DNA from: Planococcus antarcticus DSM 14505
GTDB lineage: Bacteria > Bacillota > Bacilli > Bacillales_A > Planococcaceae
Reading direction: 5' to 3'
Length of the DNA stretch: 64,000 bases
NCBI RefSeq assembly: GCF_001687565.2
Contig: NZ_CP016534.2
Span: 3,290,501 to 3,354,500, forward strand
Positions 25,416-34,496 of this stretch are shown here, one piece after another. Under the pieces are notes generated by a model. It saw only the letters and a list, made by a program, of their open reading frames with translations. It ran no database searches and was not told where the DNA came from. Position 1 is the stretch's first letter. Every line of letters begins with the position of its first letter. The position numbers and the translations under genes were made by a program.

Positions 25416-25973
25416 TTAATCAATTAACACTTTTATTTCATCTTTATTTTCATCTATTAGTTTTTCTAGTAGTTTATGATATTCTTCACCAAATTCATCC
25501 ATCCATTTTGAATCATTAACATCTCCTCCTCCTAATTTCTCCTCAAGGTACGCATTGATATAAGCATTTTGTTCATTAATTTTTTTAGCGTATTCTTTTT
25601 GGAAGTCTTCTGGTGTCATATCTAGTTTTTTAGCTTGAACTATGGCATACTTACGAATTTGCTTTCCACCTTCGTCTTTTGTATTTTCAAGAGGAAGCTT
25701 TTCAAATTCATCCCGGTTTTTTTCATCACTTAAATTGGTAGAAACATCAAGGTTCATTTCCTTGACCTCTTGTTTTATCAATTCTACCCCTATTGCTGAA
25801 TCCAGATAATCTAACGCAGTATCATCAGGATATAAAAAACGCAAATCACCTACTGTAATCTCTTGACCTTTTACAATCGCCGCTGCTTCATTATCATCGT
25901 ATTTTGAAATGCCGCTACACCCAGCAAGCACGATCGTTCCAAATAAAATCCCTACCAACAGAATTCTCTTCAA
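25416..25973 (-). CDS. Predicted lipoprotein with SurA/PrsA-like N-terminal features
   Basis: A 185-residue secreted lipoprotein. A basic start, a hydrophobic stretch and the lipobox LAGC (lipidated Cys19) are clear. The rest is charged, mostly helical and lacks known catalytic residues. The stretch AAAIVKGQEITVGDLRFLY is like the substrate-binding SurA/PrsA N-domain, but the PPIase domain is missing, so the role is unknown. TTG 25973 is the start, with AAAGGAG 9-10 bases upstream. The gene stands alone and is more AT-rich than its neighbours, compatible with recent acquisition. Confidence 0.72.
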   Translation of the reverse strand: MKRILLVGILFGTIVLAGCSGISKYDDNEAAAIVKGQEITVGDLRFLYPDDTALDYLDSAIGVELIKQEVKEMNLDVSTNLSDEKNRDEFEKLPLENTKDEGGKQIRKYAIVQAKKLDMTPEDFQKEYAKKINEQNAYINAYLEEKLGGGDVNDSKWMDEFGEEYHKLLEKLIDENKDEIKVLID

Positions 25974-26333
25974 TATTCCCGCTCCTTTCTAATAACATTT
26001 CGCTATAAAACCCAACTTTTACTCAATAAAATACTCCATTAGTTGAATAACTCAAAGCTTTAAGATTGATACGTTCTTAATGACTGATAAGTTTCATTAA
26101 TTGAAAATAAGCATCTTTCTATTATCATTTCATGCTTTACGATATCCAGAAATTAAAGTCAATTCAAAAAATGTTTAGGATATTTTGTAGCCACGCCATT
26201 GAACGGTTGTATCCAGCCTTTTAATTGACTGGGTTAATTAGAAGCGTCATGCTCGACGATACTTTTTTCCACATTTGAACAATCGTTCCTTAAGATCCAA
26301 TATCAACAAAATCAGTTAACATAGCTACCGAAT
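25974..26333. other. Intergenic region, AT-rich, no gene
   Basis: About 360 bases between the lipoprotein start and the rlmN terminator. No frame has a credible ribosome-binding site. Presumably contains the lipoprotein promoter. Confidence 0.5.
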
Positions 26334-26368
26334 AAAAAAAGCGTTCCTGAAAAATTCAGGAACGCTTT
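26334..26368 (-). terminator. Rho-independent terminator of rlmN
   Basis: GCGTTCCTGAA pairs with TTCAGGAACGC with a 3-base loop, followed by seven T residues on the minus strand. Confidence 0.9.
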
Positions 26369-26375
26369 TGATTTA

Positions 26376-27449
26376 TTAAACTGTTACTACTTTTTTCTCT
26401 TTTTTGATTTGCTTGCTTCGCAATTGACCACAAGCTGCATCGATATCGGCGCCTTGCTCATGACGTACACCACAGTTGATGCCTTTCTTTTTCAGAGCAT
26501 CATAGAAAGCAGAAATTGCTTCCGGCGTACTTTGTTGATATTGATCGTGTTCATCAACTGAATTGTAAGGAATCAAGTTGACGTATGACAAATGACGCTT
26601 GTCTTCGAGCAACTTCGCCAATTGATTGGCTTCTTCTACGTGGTCATTGATGTCACGTAGCATAATGTATTCAAACGTGATACGACGGTTGGATTTCTCC
26701 AAATAATAATCGATAGAAGCCATCAGCTTCTCTACTGGGTACGCTTTGTTAATCTTCATGATGCGTGTACGCAATTCATTGGTCGGGGCATGAATTGAAA
26801 TAGCCAGATTCACTTGCAAACCTTCGTCAGCGTAGTCATAAATTTTCGGTACGATACCACTAGTTGATACCGTAATGTGGCGTGCTCCGATAGCCAAGCC
26901 TTTTTGAGAATTCACGATGTTCAGGAAGCCCATTAAATTCGCATAGTTATCAAATGGTTCGCCGATACCCATTACGACGATATGGCTGACACGCTCTTCT
27001 TTTTCCTGGGAATCGAAATGCGCTTGTACTTGCATGATTTGTTCGACGATTTCGCCCGCATTTAAATCGCGGCTCTTTTTCAAAAGTCCGCTGGCACAAA
27101 AACTGCAGCCGATGTTACAGCCCACCTGTGTCGTTACACAGACGGAATTTCCGTATTTAAAGCGCATCAATACCGTTTCAATCAAGTTGCCATCTTGCAT
27201 TTTGAAAAGAAACTTGATCGTGCCGTCCGCAGATTCCTGTTTGACTGTTTCTTCCAAAGTACGTATGACAAAATTATCTCCAAGCAGCTGAATGCAATCC
27301 TTCGAAAGGTTGTTCATTTCGCCGAATTCAGTGACACGTTTGATATACAACCAGTCCCATACCTGCTCAGCACGGTATTTTTTCTGACCGTTTTCTAAAA
27401 ACCAATCTTTTAACTGGTCTATCGTCAATCCATAGATGGAATTTTTCAT
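26376..27449 (-). CDS. rlmN: 23S rRNA (adenine2503-C2)-methyltransferase RlmN
   Basis: A 357-residue radical-SAM enzyme that methylates A2503 in 23S rRNA (and A37 in some tRNAs) at C2. The CxxxCxxC cluster is at residues 111, 115 and 118 ([12 protein letters not shown]). MGIGEPFDN and [12 protein letters not shown] follow, and the C-terminal Cys340 ([10 protein letters not shown]) is the methyl-carrier cysteine. The sequence [22 protein letters not shown] is of the Listeria/Staphylococcus RlmN type, unlike the Bacillus type CASTLGG. I judge it RlmN and not Cfr because the gene stands in ordinary chromosomal context. ATG 27449 has GAGGG upstream. Confidence 0.88.
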   Translation of the reverse strand: MKNSIYGLTIDQLKDWFLENGQKKYRAEQVWDWLYIKRVTEFGEMNNLSKDCIQLLGDNFVIRTLEETVKQESADGTIKFLFKMQDGNLIETVLMRFKYGNSVCVTTQVGCNIGCSFCASGLLKKSRDLNAGEIVEQIMQVQAHFDSQEKEERVSHIVVMGIGEPFDNYANLMGFLNIVNSQKGLAIGARHITVSTSGIVPKIYDYADEGLQVNLAISIHAPTNELRTRIMKINKAYPVEKLMASIDYYLEKSNRRITFEYIMLRDINDHVEEANQLAKLLEDKRHLSYVNLIPYNSVDEHDQYQQSTPEAISAFYDALKKKGINCGVRHEQGADIDAACGQLRSKQIKKEKKVVTV

Positions 27450-27605
27450 TTTAGAACCCTCATTTCAAATTTCACAATTGCTTATTATAATACTAAAAAT
27501 AACGCTTGACAACAACTATTTTTGTTTAGACAGAAAAATCTGACTTAACAACCTGCTTACTATGACGTTTCCGGGGGTAGACAGTGGGAAAGAGGAGTTG
27601 ATGTC

Positions 27606-28076
27606 ATGAGTGCGATTACCCATGTGGGACTTGCCGTTCCAGACTTGGAAAAAGCCATTGATTGGTATAGGAAAGTGTTGGATTTCTACATTTTAGCTGG
27701 TCCTTTCGACTTTAATGCAGCGGATGAAAATCCCGAAGTGATGACATTGGATCTACAGGGCGCCGAGCTAAAAAAAATGCGCAACGTCCATTTGATGTCT
27801 TCAAGCGGTGTCGGCATCGAACTTTTCGAATTCCAGGATCCTACATATCACGCCGAACAGTATGCACCTCATGCTGGATTCTTTCACATCTGTCTGATTG
27901 TCGATGACTTGGTCGGGACGATTGAAAGAGCCGTTCAACATGGCGGCAAGCAGCGCAGCAAGATTTGGAATATCAATAAAGGTAAACCACATTACCTCGT
28001 TTATACCGAGGATCCTTTCGGCCATATCATTGAATTGTATACACGCAGTACATCTGAAATTTACGGAAATCGGTAA
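27606..28076 (+). CDS. VOC (glyoxalase/bleomycin-resistance) family protein
   Basis: A 156-residue vicinal-oxygen-chelate fold protein. Two beta-alpha-beta modules are visible: ITHVGLAVPDLEKAIDWYRKVLDFY at the N-terminus with metal-ligand His6, and HAGFFHICLIVDDLVGTIERAVQHGG in the second. YTEDPFGHIIELYT supplies the terminal Glu ligand. It resembles glyoxalase or dioxygenase family members, but the substrate is not identifiable. ATG 27606 has GAGGAG upstream. Lies alone on the plus strand with a strong terminator. Confidence 0.83.
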   Translation: MSAITHVGLAVPDLEKAIDWYRKVLDFYILAGPFDFNAADENPEVMTLDLQGAELKKMRNVHLMSSSGVGIELFEFQDPTYHAEQYAPHAGFFHICLIVDDLVGTIERAVQHGGKQRSKIWNINKGKPHYLVYTEDPFGHIIELYTRSTSEIYGNR

Positions 28077-28080
28077 TGAA

Positions 28081-28118
28081 AAGACCAGGTTACCTAAAAA
28101 AGGTAACCTGGTCTTTTT
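28081..28118 (+). terminator. Rho-independent terminator of the VOC gene
   Basis: AGACCAGGTTACC pairs perfectly with GGTAACCTGGTCT with a 7-base loop, then TTTTT. It starts five bases after the stop codon. Confidence 0.9.
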
Positions 28119-28121
28119 GAG

Positions 28122-28540
28122 TTACGCCTGTCGGAGCTATACGGCTGCTTCCGCTTTTCTTTATTGTCTAGCTCCAGCAGCCAACTCCTCGGGTCGTAAG
28201 TCGTTCTGTGTCTAGTTGCAGTGCCTAGCTCTTCGGGATGTAAGCCACTCTGGCTACGCGGCTGAAAACATGCCGCCTCACCAGATTGTCTTACACCTGT
28301 CAGAGCTAAACGGGCACTTTTACTTTTCGTGCTGTGTGGCTGAAAAAACGCCACTTCGCCAGCTCGCCTTACATCTGTCGAATCTACAAGGTTGCTTCCG
28401 CTTTTCTTTATTGTCTAGCTCCAGCAGCCAACTCCTCGGGTCGTAAGTCGTTCTGGCTGTGTGGCTGAAAAAACGCCACTTCGCCAGCTCGCCTTACGCC
28501 TGTCGGAGCTATACGGCTGCTTCCGCTTTTCTTTATACCA
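28122..28540 (-). repeat. Hairpin-repeat cluster 4 (mosaic of A- and B-like units, minus orientation)
   Basis: A run of at least two nearly full and two truncated units. Blocks reading GGCTGCTTCCGCTTTTCTTT recur at 28145, 28393 and 28517. The last of these starts (in minus orientation) directly beside the stop codon of the CoA-transferase gene. Paired segments CTCCAGCAGCC/GGCTGC and GCCACTTCGCCAG occur more than once. Confidence 0.82.
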
Positions 28541-30047
28541 ATTGTTCTTTTTTCTGGAGCATGGTGCCGTTTTTAGCTAGGTCGGCATGCCAAGAGAAGG
28601 CTTTTTCCAGGACGTGTGGAGTTTGTCCGCCGCGGGTTAACGCTTCATCGTAATACTCACGCAATTGGGCGTGGTACGTCGGGTGTACACAGTTTGCTAG
28701 AATGACTTCTACGCGTTCGCGCGGTGCCAGTCCACGAAGATCGGCATAGCCTTGCTCCGTTACGACGACATCCACATCATGTTCTGTGTGGTCAACATGG
28801 GATACAAACGGTACGACACTTGAAATGTTTCCGCCTTTGGCAATGGATTTGGTTACAAAAATCGCCAACCGAGCATTTCGTGCGAAATCACCTGAACCTC
28901 CAATCCCGTTCATCATTTTAGTTCCTGAAACATGTGTTGAGTTAACGTTTCCATACATGTCGAACTCGAGCGCTGTATTAATCGAAATCAATCCGAGACG
29001 ACGGATAATTTCTGGATGATTGGAAATTTCCTGTGGACGCATAATGATCTTGTTGCGGTAGTTTTCAAATTCTCCAAAGACTTGTTTCATTTTCGGTTCA
29101 GATAATGTAATCGAACAGCAAGATGCGAAGTTCACTTTGCCAGCATCCATCAAATCAAAAACAGCGTCCTGTAAAACTTCCGAATATACTTCCAAATCTT
29201 TAAATTCCGAATCAACCATACCGTGCAAAACAGCATTCGCTACAGACCCGATACCTGATTGCAAAGGAGCCAAGCTCTCTGTTAAACGGCCTGCGCGAAT
29301 CTCAGAACGTAAAAATTCAAGCAAGTGACCTGCCATAATTTCTGTATCTTCGTCAGGCGGTACGATAGTTGAAGGCGAATCCAATTGCTCGGTGAAAACA
29401 ATGCCTCTCACTTTTTCCATGTCGATTGGAATTCCAATGGTGCCAATACGCTGATCGACAGCTGTCAATGGAATTGGCAACCGCTCACCTTGTTTGCCTG
29501 TATCATAGATATCATGCAGGCCTTCGAATAATTCAGGCTGTGACAGATTGATTTCAACAATGATGTTTTTAGCATGTTTCGCAAAAACTGCAGAGTTTCC
29601 AACAGAAGTTGTCGGAATGATCATGCCGTCCGCTGTAATAGACAAAGCTTCTACAATTGCAAAATCAATCGGTTCTGTAACGCCTGTACGAATCCACTCT
29701 GCTGTATGCGACAAATGATGATCGACAAACAGCATTTCACCTTCGTTAATTTTTTTGCGCATTGCCGGTTCTGCCTGGAATGGTAAACGTTTATTGACGA
29801 TTCCGGCTTCTGCAAATAACCGGTCGATATCTGAGCCTAAAGAAGCGCCTGTGAAGACATTTACTTTGAAGCTTTCGTTTTCCGCACGTTTCACCAAGGC
29901 AAAAGGAACCGCTTTCACATCCCCTGCACGTGTAAACCCACTAAGTCCAAGTGTCATGCCATCCTGTATCCACGAAGCCGCTTCCTCTGGTGTGGTCACC
30001 CGGTCCTGCAACTGTTTCGCTTGAATGCGTTCAAGTTTTTTTTCCAT
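28533..30047 (-). CDS. Acetyl-CoA hydrolase/succinyl-CoA:acetate CoA-transferase, copy 1
   Basis: A 504-residue enzyme of the acetyl-CoA hydrolase/transferase family. Members exchange CoA between acetate and succinate or other acyl groups, or hydrolyse acetyl-CoA. Visible motifs: TLGLSGFTRAGDVKA near residue 35, LQSGIGSVANAVLHG near 262, and VYSEVLQDAVFDL near 287. The Glu at residue 290 is the probable CoA-thioester nucleophile (by analogy with AarC/Cat1). A second motif, STHVSGTKMMNGIGGSGDFARNA, is near 390. It is very similar to the copy at 31247-32749. ATG 30047 is preferred over GTG 30056 by alignment of the two N-termini. A repeat unit starts at its stop codon. Confidence 0.88.
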   Translation of the reverse strand: MEKKLERIQAKQLQDRVTTPEEAASWIQDGMTLGLSGFTRAGDVKAVPFALVKRAENESFKVNVFTGASLGSDIDRLFAEAGIVNKRLPFQAEPAMRKKINEGEMLFVDHHLSHTAEWIRTGVTEPIDFAIVEALSITADGMIIPTTSVGNSAVFAKHAKNIIVEINLSQPELFEGLHDIYDTGKQGERLPIPLTAVDQRIGTIGIPIDMEKVRGIVFTEQLDSPSTIVPPDEDTEIMAGHLLEFLRSEIRAGRLTESLAPLQSGIGSVANAVLHGMVDSEFKDLEVYSEVLQDAVFDLMDAGKVNFASCCSITLSEPKMKQVFGEFENYRNKIIMRPQEISNHPEIIRRLGLISINTALEFDMYGNVNSTHVSGTKMMNGIGGSGDFARNARLAIFVTKSIAKGGNISSVVPFVSHVDHTEHDVDVVVTEQGYADLRGLAPRERVEVILANCVHPTYHAQLREYYDEALTRGGQTPHVLEKAFSWHADLAKNGTMLQKKEQLV

Positions 30048-30504
30048 CCTTATCACTCACTTCCGAAGTTAGTTTAATAGCTCTTCTTTTTAATAAAGCG
30101 TTTTCATGAGCGGGCGCTCAATAGAAAATCGCAGTCTCCTCAAAAAGGGTAAGGCTTTTCATTATCTATCATCTTTTAATTATTAGATAACTTTAACTTA
30201 TTCTGTTTCGGAATTGAGATTTGCGGAGTGGAAAAGAGTTTAATGCCGCCAAGCAGAGAAAAAGATGCCTCAAGCAGCAGTTTTCAAACCAACGAAAAAA
30301 AAGCACTTTTTCCAGCGCTTGTCGGAGGCCCGCAGGATGCGGGTCAGCTAACCGTCGCGACAGGAAGTCGCGGTCTTAGGTTAGCTTCTGCTTTTGGCCG
30401 CCTGCGCTTTTCTTTGTCAGACTGGCTGCCAGTCCCTCGAGTCGCTTCAGCCTTACCGGAAATGGCAAAGGATGCTATTGCCAGTTAGGTTGCCTGCGTT
30501 TCTC
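30048..30504. repeat. Intergenic region with degenerate repeat units downstream of the LytTR gene
   Basis: The right part, about 30310-30503, carries a shortened B-type element in minus orientation (CTCGAGTCGCTTCAGCCTTACC shared with the B unit). A second, different hairpin sits at 30319-30400 with GGCCCGCAGGATGCGGG and GGTTAGC/GCTAACC arms. The element begins two bases after the LytTR stop codon. The left part (30048-30230) is AT-rich promoter-like DNA. A weak cre-like match is at 30093-30106. Confidence 0.6.
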
Positions 30505-31149
30505 TTAGAACCCAAGAAGTTTTCTGAAGTAGCTGGAATAGGATTGGCTGACGGGGATTCGATCCCCGTTATTCATCGCCAATACAAATGTGGAATGCGT
30601 ATCTGGATAAATTTCTTCTATATGATGCACGTTAACAATGAATGAACGATGACAACGAATAAACGATTCACGTGGCAGAAGGAATTCGAATTCCTGAAGG
30701 GAGTTTTTATTGGTACCCGAATAGCCTTCCGCATGGACATGAGTTTTGCGGTCTTTGACTTCCAAATACTTCACTTCCATGAAAGGAATTGGCTTCCAGC
30801 CATCGGGACTTTTCACGGTGACCACCGATTTGCCTTCTGTAAATGCGGGATATATGGCCATGACACACCCTTGAAGTTTTCCTTCGTGTTCAAATGGCAC
30901 AGCCATGCCATGATAAGGAACTCCAAATATTTCACGATTGATAAATTCAGACGTTTTCTGATTCGCCAGCAAGGCTTTGTGTGCAATGGTTCCCGGCTTC
31001 ACCAGATCTCCCGGTTTTATTTTCAAGTCTACTCGCTTACTTGAACGATAATAAATATATTCTTTTGTATTTGTCACAGCTATTGAAATTTCATCGGAAA
31101 ATAATTCACCCATGACGTCCAACAGCGAACCTAGTGTAAAACTTTCCAT
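30505..31149 (-). CDS. LytTR-family transcriptional regulator
   Basis: A 214-residue DNA-binding protein. The C-terminal LytTR domain (residues about 118-214) has the marks KYLEVKDRKTHVHAE, LLPRESFIRCHRSFIVNVHHIEEI, and VSQSYSSYFRKLLG. The N-terminal 110 residues are a PAS/sensor-like region (no clear receiver: the conserved Asp/Lys set is missing), so it probably senses a small molecule directly. ATG 31149 has AGGAGGATTCT upstream. It is sandwiched between two CoA-transferase paralogs on the same strand, and each has its own terminator or gap, so it likely controls one or both (inference). Confidence 0.82.
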   Translation of the reverse strand: MESFTLGSLLDVMGELFSDEISIAVTNTKEYIYYRSSKRVDLKIKPGDLVKPGTIAHKALLANQKTSEFINREIFGVPYHGMAVPFEHEGKLQGCVMAIYPAFTEGKSVVTVKSPDGWKPIPFMEVKYLEVKDRKTHVHAEGYSGTNKNSLQEFEFLLPRESFIRCHRSFIVNVHHIEEIYPDTHSTFVLAMNNGDRIPVSQSYSSYFRKLLGF

Positions 31150-31210
31150 TAGAATCCTCCTGTTTCAACCCATCGTTTCGATTATACACGAAATACCTTT
31201 CTTCCATTAG

Positions 31211-31240
31211 AAAAACCAGTCCTTTAAAAGGACTGGTTTT
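31211..31240 (-). terminator. Rho-independent terminator of CoA-transferase copy 2
   Basis: AAAACCAGTCC pairs with GGACTGGTTTT on either side of a 7-base loop, with T residues on the minus strand. It separates the gene from the LytTR gene. Confidence 0.88.
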
Positions 31241-31246
31241 ATACGA

Positions 31247-32749
31247 CTACTCTGATAAAAGCATCGTGCCGTTATTCGCTAAATTTGCATGCCAAGAGAA
31301 AGCTTTTTCCAGCACGTGAGGCGTTTGTCCGCCACGTAGCAAGGCTTCTTCGTAATAAGAGCGCATTTGATCTCGGTACATCGGATGAACGCAATGCTCA
31401 ATGATTAATGGCACCCGTTCACGCGGAGCCAGTCCGCGCAAATCCGCATAGCCTTGCTCGGTCACTACGATGTCAACATCATGTTCGGTGTGGTCGACGT
31501 GCGTAGCAAACGGAACAACGCTCGATATGATACCGCCTTTGGCAATCGATTTGGTAACAAATATGGATAGACGAGCATTGCGGGCAAAATCGCCAGAACC
31601 GCCGATGCCGTTCATCATTTTAGTGCCTGATACGTGAGTTGAATTCACATTGCCGTAAATATCAAATTCCAACGCCGTATTAATGGAAATTAGTCCAAGT
31701 CGGCGAATCAATCCAGGATGATTTGTGATTTCTTGTGGTCGCAAGATGATTTTATCGCGATACTCTTCAAAGTTTCCAAATACCTGTTCCATTTTCTCTT
31801 TAGACAACGTGATCGACGAAGCAGAAGCAAACTTCACTTTCCCTGCATCAATCAAATCAAAAACAGCATCTTGGAGAACCTCTGAATATACTTCCATGTC
31901 TTCAAACTCCGAATCAATCAAACCATGTAGAACGGCATTCGCCACGGAGCCAATTCCTGATTGCAAAGGAGCGAGTTGGTTGGTCAATCGTCCTGACGCG
32001 ACTTCAGCACGCAAGAAATTCAGTAGATGACCAGCCATCACTTCAGTTTCAGCATCCGATTGCAAAATAGTTGAAGGAGAATCTTCTTGCTCGGTAAAGA
32101 CAATCGCTCGGACCTTTTCAAGATCGACCGGTATTCCGATTGTTCCAATGCGATCGCTGACATGCGTTAAAGGAATCGGTGAGCGCTGACCTTGTTTTCC
32201 GGGTTCGTAAATGTCATGCACCCCTTTAAACAATTCCAGCTGCGAAAGATTTATTTCAATAATAACGTTTTTGGCGTGCTTGACGAAAACCGACGAGTTT
32301 CCGACTGAAGTCGTTGGAATAATCATGCCATCTTCCGTAATCTCCAATGCTTCAATAACAGCAAAGTCGATTGGTTCAATAACCCCTGCCCGGATCCATT
32401 CAGCGGTCTGAGACAAATGGTGATCGACAAATAGCATGTCCCCGCTATTTATTTTTCTGCGCATAGCCGGATCTGCTTGAAACGGTAACCGTTTATGGAC
32501 GATTCCCGCTTCCGCCATTAGTTTATCCACATCTGAGCCTAAAGAAGCGCCAGTAAAGACATTCACTTTAAACTGTTCTGTTTTGGCACGGCGAACCAAT
32601 GCATAAGGTATCGCTTTGGCATCTCCTGCACGTGTAAATCCACTTAACCCAAGTGTCATTCCGTCTTTAATCCAAGACGCTGCCTCATCAGCAGAGACCA
32701 CCCGTCCCTGTAATTCAATAGCTTTGATACGATGAAATTTATTGTCCAC
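31247..32749 (-). CDS. Acetyl-CoA hydrolase/succinyl-CoA:acetate CoA-transferase, copy 2
   Basis: A 500-residue paralog of copy 1 with the same motif set (TLGLSGFTRAGDAKA, LQSGIGSVANAVLHG, VYSEVLQDAVFDL with the likely nucleophilic Glu, and HVSGTKMMNGIGGSGDFARNA). Over most of the chain the two copies are roughly four-fifths identical by eye. GTG 32749 is preferred because AAAGGTGAT lies about 8 bases upstream and because it aligns with the start of copy 1. Having two such paralogs with a regulator between suggests that acetate activation or overflow is handled under two different conditions (inference). Confidence 0.88.
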   Translation of the reverse strand: MDNKFHRIKAIELQGRVVSADEAASWIKDGMTLGLSGFTRAGDAKAIPYALVRRAKTEQFKVNVFTGASLGSDVDKLMAEAGIVHKRLPFQADPAMRRKINSGDMLFVDHHLSQTAEWIRAGVIEPIDFAVIEALEITEDGMIIPTTSVGNSSVFVKHAKNVIIEINLSQLELFKGVHDIYEPGKQGQRSPIPLTHVSDRIGTIGIPVDLEKVRAIVFTEQEDSPSTILQSDAETEVMAGHLLNFLRAEVASGRLTNQLAPLQSGIGSVANAVLHGLIDSEFEDMEVYSEVLQDAVFDLIDAGKVKFASASSITLSKEKMEQVFGNFEEYRDKIILRPQEITNHPGLIRRLGLISINTALEFDIYGNVNSTHVSGTKMMNGIGGSGDFARNARLSIFVTKSIAKGGIISSVVPFATHVDHTEHDVDIVVTEQGYADLRGLAPRERVPLIIEHCVHPMYRDQMRSYYEEALLRGGQTPHVLEKAFSWHANLANNGTMLLSE

Positions 32750-33158
32750 CTTTATCACCTTTCAGAGGCTTTAATTAGTTTGTTTGCCTGTATATTTATT
32801 ATACCTTATTCTTTTTCTGGCCAAAATCAACCAGACTCTGGAATACGGGATTTCGTCTTTAGCCTTTCACATCCCTGCAACAATATAGGCTAGAGATTCC
32901 CAGACCTAAAGCTTTTTTCTTGCAATCAAGAAAAGGGTTTTTCGTTTATGCCAATTATCCATCGCCCGCCAAAACGCTGAGACTTTGCCAGCAACCGTTG
33001 AAGGATAATCCTTAACTTATGACCACTTTTTTATAAATCCATAAGTTGGAAAATATATCAAGTCTGTTCCGTTGACAAGAGATGGCCGCTCAAATAACAT
33101 AAAAAAGTTGAAGAAAATAAATTCGCATAAACACATAGACGAAAAGAGGGTACCTGCC
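32750..33158. other. Divergent intergenic region
   Basis: About 400 bases between CoA-transferase copy 2 and the MFS gene. It contains a pair of inverted 8-bp arms AACTTATG and CATAAGTT near 33015-33052, just upstream of the MFS promoter and possibly an operator. No coding sequence is supported. Confidence 0.5.
33072..33100 (+). promoter_or_regulatory. SigA promoter of the MFS transporter gene
   Basis: TTGACA (33072-33077), a 17-base spacer and TAACAT (33095-33100) precede the GTG start at 33159 by about 58 bases. The -35 box is the perfect consensus. Confidence 0.75.
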
Positions 33159-34361
33159 GTGTCTGCAGACCAAAAAAAGAAGATTTTCATCTTGATGATC
33201 AATATGTTCATCGCGATTGCAAGCTTCGGAATTGTTATTCCGATTCTGCCTTCCTATCTTGTTTCAATCAACCAAGGCGGCATGGCGGCAGGCTTGATGA
33301 TTGCCATCTTCGCCGCTGCCCAGTTCGTCTTCTCGCCTATCGCTGGCAAATGGGCAGATCAACACGGACGCCGAAAAATGATCATTTATGGATTATTGGG
33401 CTTAACTATCTCCATGTTCGTTTTCTATGCTTCTGACTCTATTTGGATATTGTATTTATCGCGTGTCATTGGTGGAGTTGGAGCAGCTATGTTGATTCCG
33501 GCAATCTTTGCCTATATCGCAGACATCACGACCTTCGATCAGCGTGCAAAAGGCACCAGCTTGGTTTCTGCCGCCATGTCGCTCGGAATTGTCGTCGGTC
33601 CCGGTATCGGTGGGTTCCTAGCTGATTATGGATTAAAGTTGCCGTTCCTAGTGTCCACACTGGTATCTTTGGGAGCAGTCCTCTTTTCCATCATTTGGCT
33701 AAAAGAGCACGATGCAACAGATGCAGATCCTGCACTGGCTGCCAAATTAACCGATGAAGAATCCATGTTTACCAAGATTGGCCGTTCTACCAAAATGCCA
33801 TATTTTATTCCACTGATCATTACACTCGTCATGAGCTTCGGCCTGTTGGCATATGAATCAGTGGTTGGCCTGTATCTAGACAATCAGTTCGACTCGACCG
33901 CAAAAGACATCGCCTTTATGATCACTGCAACAGGAGTCGTCAGTGTTATTGTCCAATTGTTCGTCGTTGACCGGATTGTTCGCCGTTACGGAGAAGTTGC
34001 CATCCTAATTTCGTTCCTTGGCGTGGCGGCATTTGGCTTCCTGATGTCCTTGTTTGCAGGAAGCTACGCTATGTTCTTTGCCGTCTCACTGGTGATTTTC
34101 CTGGCCACTTCCATTTTACGCCCAGTCTTGAATACCTTGATCTCGAAAATGGCTGACGGCGAAGTAGGCTTTGCGATGGGCATGAACAATGCTTATATGA
34201 GCATCGGCAATGTCATCGGTCCCTTGCTTGCAGGCGTTCTTTACGATATCAACATTGTATACCCCTTCATTTTGGGTCTCATCATGTTAATGATTACCAT
34301 GTTTATCACAGTGGCTTGGCAACGTTCACGTGCTGCAAAGGCTTCAACAGCTGTCCAATGA
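33159..34361 (+). CDS. MFS multidrug-type efflux transporter (TetA/NorA/Bmr-like)
   Basis: A 400-residue 12-helix drug:H+ antiporter-1 type transporter. Family motifs: IVIPILPSYLVSINQGG near the first helix, motif A GKWADQHGRRKMIIYG at residues 65-81, and motif C GIVVGPGIGGFLADYG near helix 5. The substrate cannot be predicted. GTG 33159 is chosen: the ribosome-binding site AGAGGG is 9 bases upstream and the promoter lies just before it; a TTG at 33072 would be inside that promoter. It is followed by a terminator and then by a MerR-type gene. Confidence 0.85.
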   Translation: MSADQKKKIFILMINMFIAIASFGIVIPILPSYLVSINQGGMAAGLMIAIFAAAQFVFSPIAGKWADQHGRRKMIIYGLLGLTISMFVFYASDSIWILYLSRVIGGVGAAMLIPAIFAYIADITTFDQRAKGTSLVSAAMSLGIVVGPGIGGFLADYGLKLPFLVSTLVSLGAVLFSIIWLKEHDATDADPALAAKLTDEESMFTKIGRSTKMPYFIPLIITLVMSFGLLAYESVVGLYLDNQFDSTAKDIAFMITATGVVSVIVQLFVVDRIVRRYGEVAILISFLGVAAFGFLMSLFAGSYAMFFAVSLVIFLATSILRPVLNTLISKMADGEVGFAMGMNNAYMSIGNVIGPLLAGVLYDINIVYPFILGLIMLMITMFITVAWQRSRAAKASTAVQ

Positions 34362-34404
34362 ATAACGGGTTCTCTCAGGAGAGCCCGTTATTCTATTTTT
34401 TTTC
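34362..34404 (+). terminator. Rho-independent terminator of the MFS gene
   Basis: ATAACGGGTTCTC pairs with GAGAGCCCGTTAT (one bulge), followed by TTCTATTTTTTTT. Confidence 0.88.
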
Positions 34405-34420
34405 GAATAATGTCTCCAGC

Positions 34421-34460
34421 TTTACGGGTCTGCACATACGTTGTATAATATTTGTACAAC
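34421..34460 (+). promoter_or_regulatory. Promoter with palindromic operator upstream of the CarH-like gene
   Basis: TTTACG (34421-34426), 17 bases, TATAAT (34444-34449) makes a promoter. An inverted repeat GTTGTA (34440-34445) and TACAAC (34455-34460), 9 bases apart, overlaps its -10 box. Such TGTACA-type half sites are typical of CarH/LitR operators, which suggests autorepression. Confidence 0.6.
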
Positions 34461-34496
34461 ACCTAACCATAAAATCTAAAGAATGAAGGTAATGCT

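Noticed and set aside
26376..27449. Cfr-type antibiotic-resistance methyltransferase
   Set aside because: The [12 protein letters not shown] segment and neighbourhood fit the Listeria/Staphylococcus RlmN type; no mobile element or other resistance gene is adjacent.
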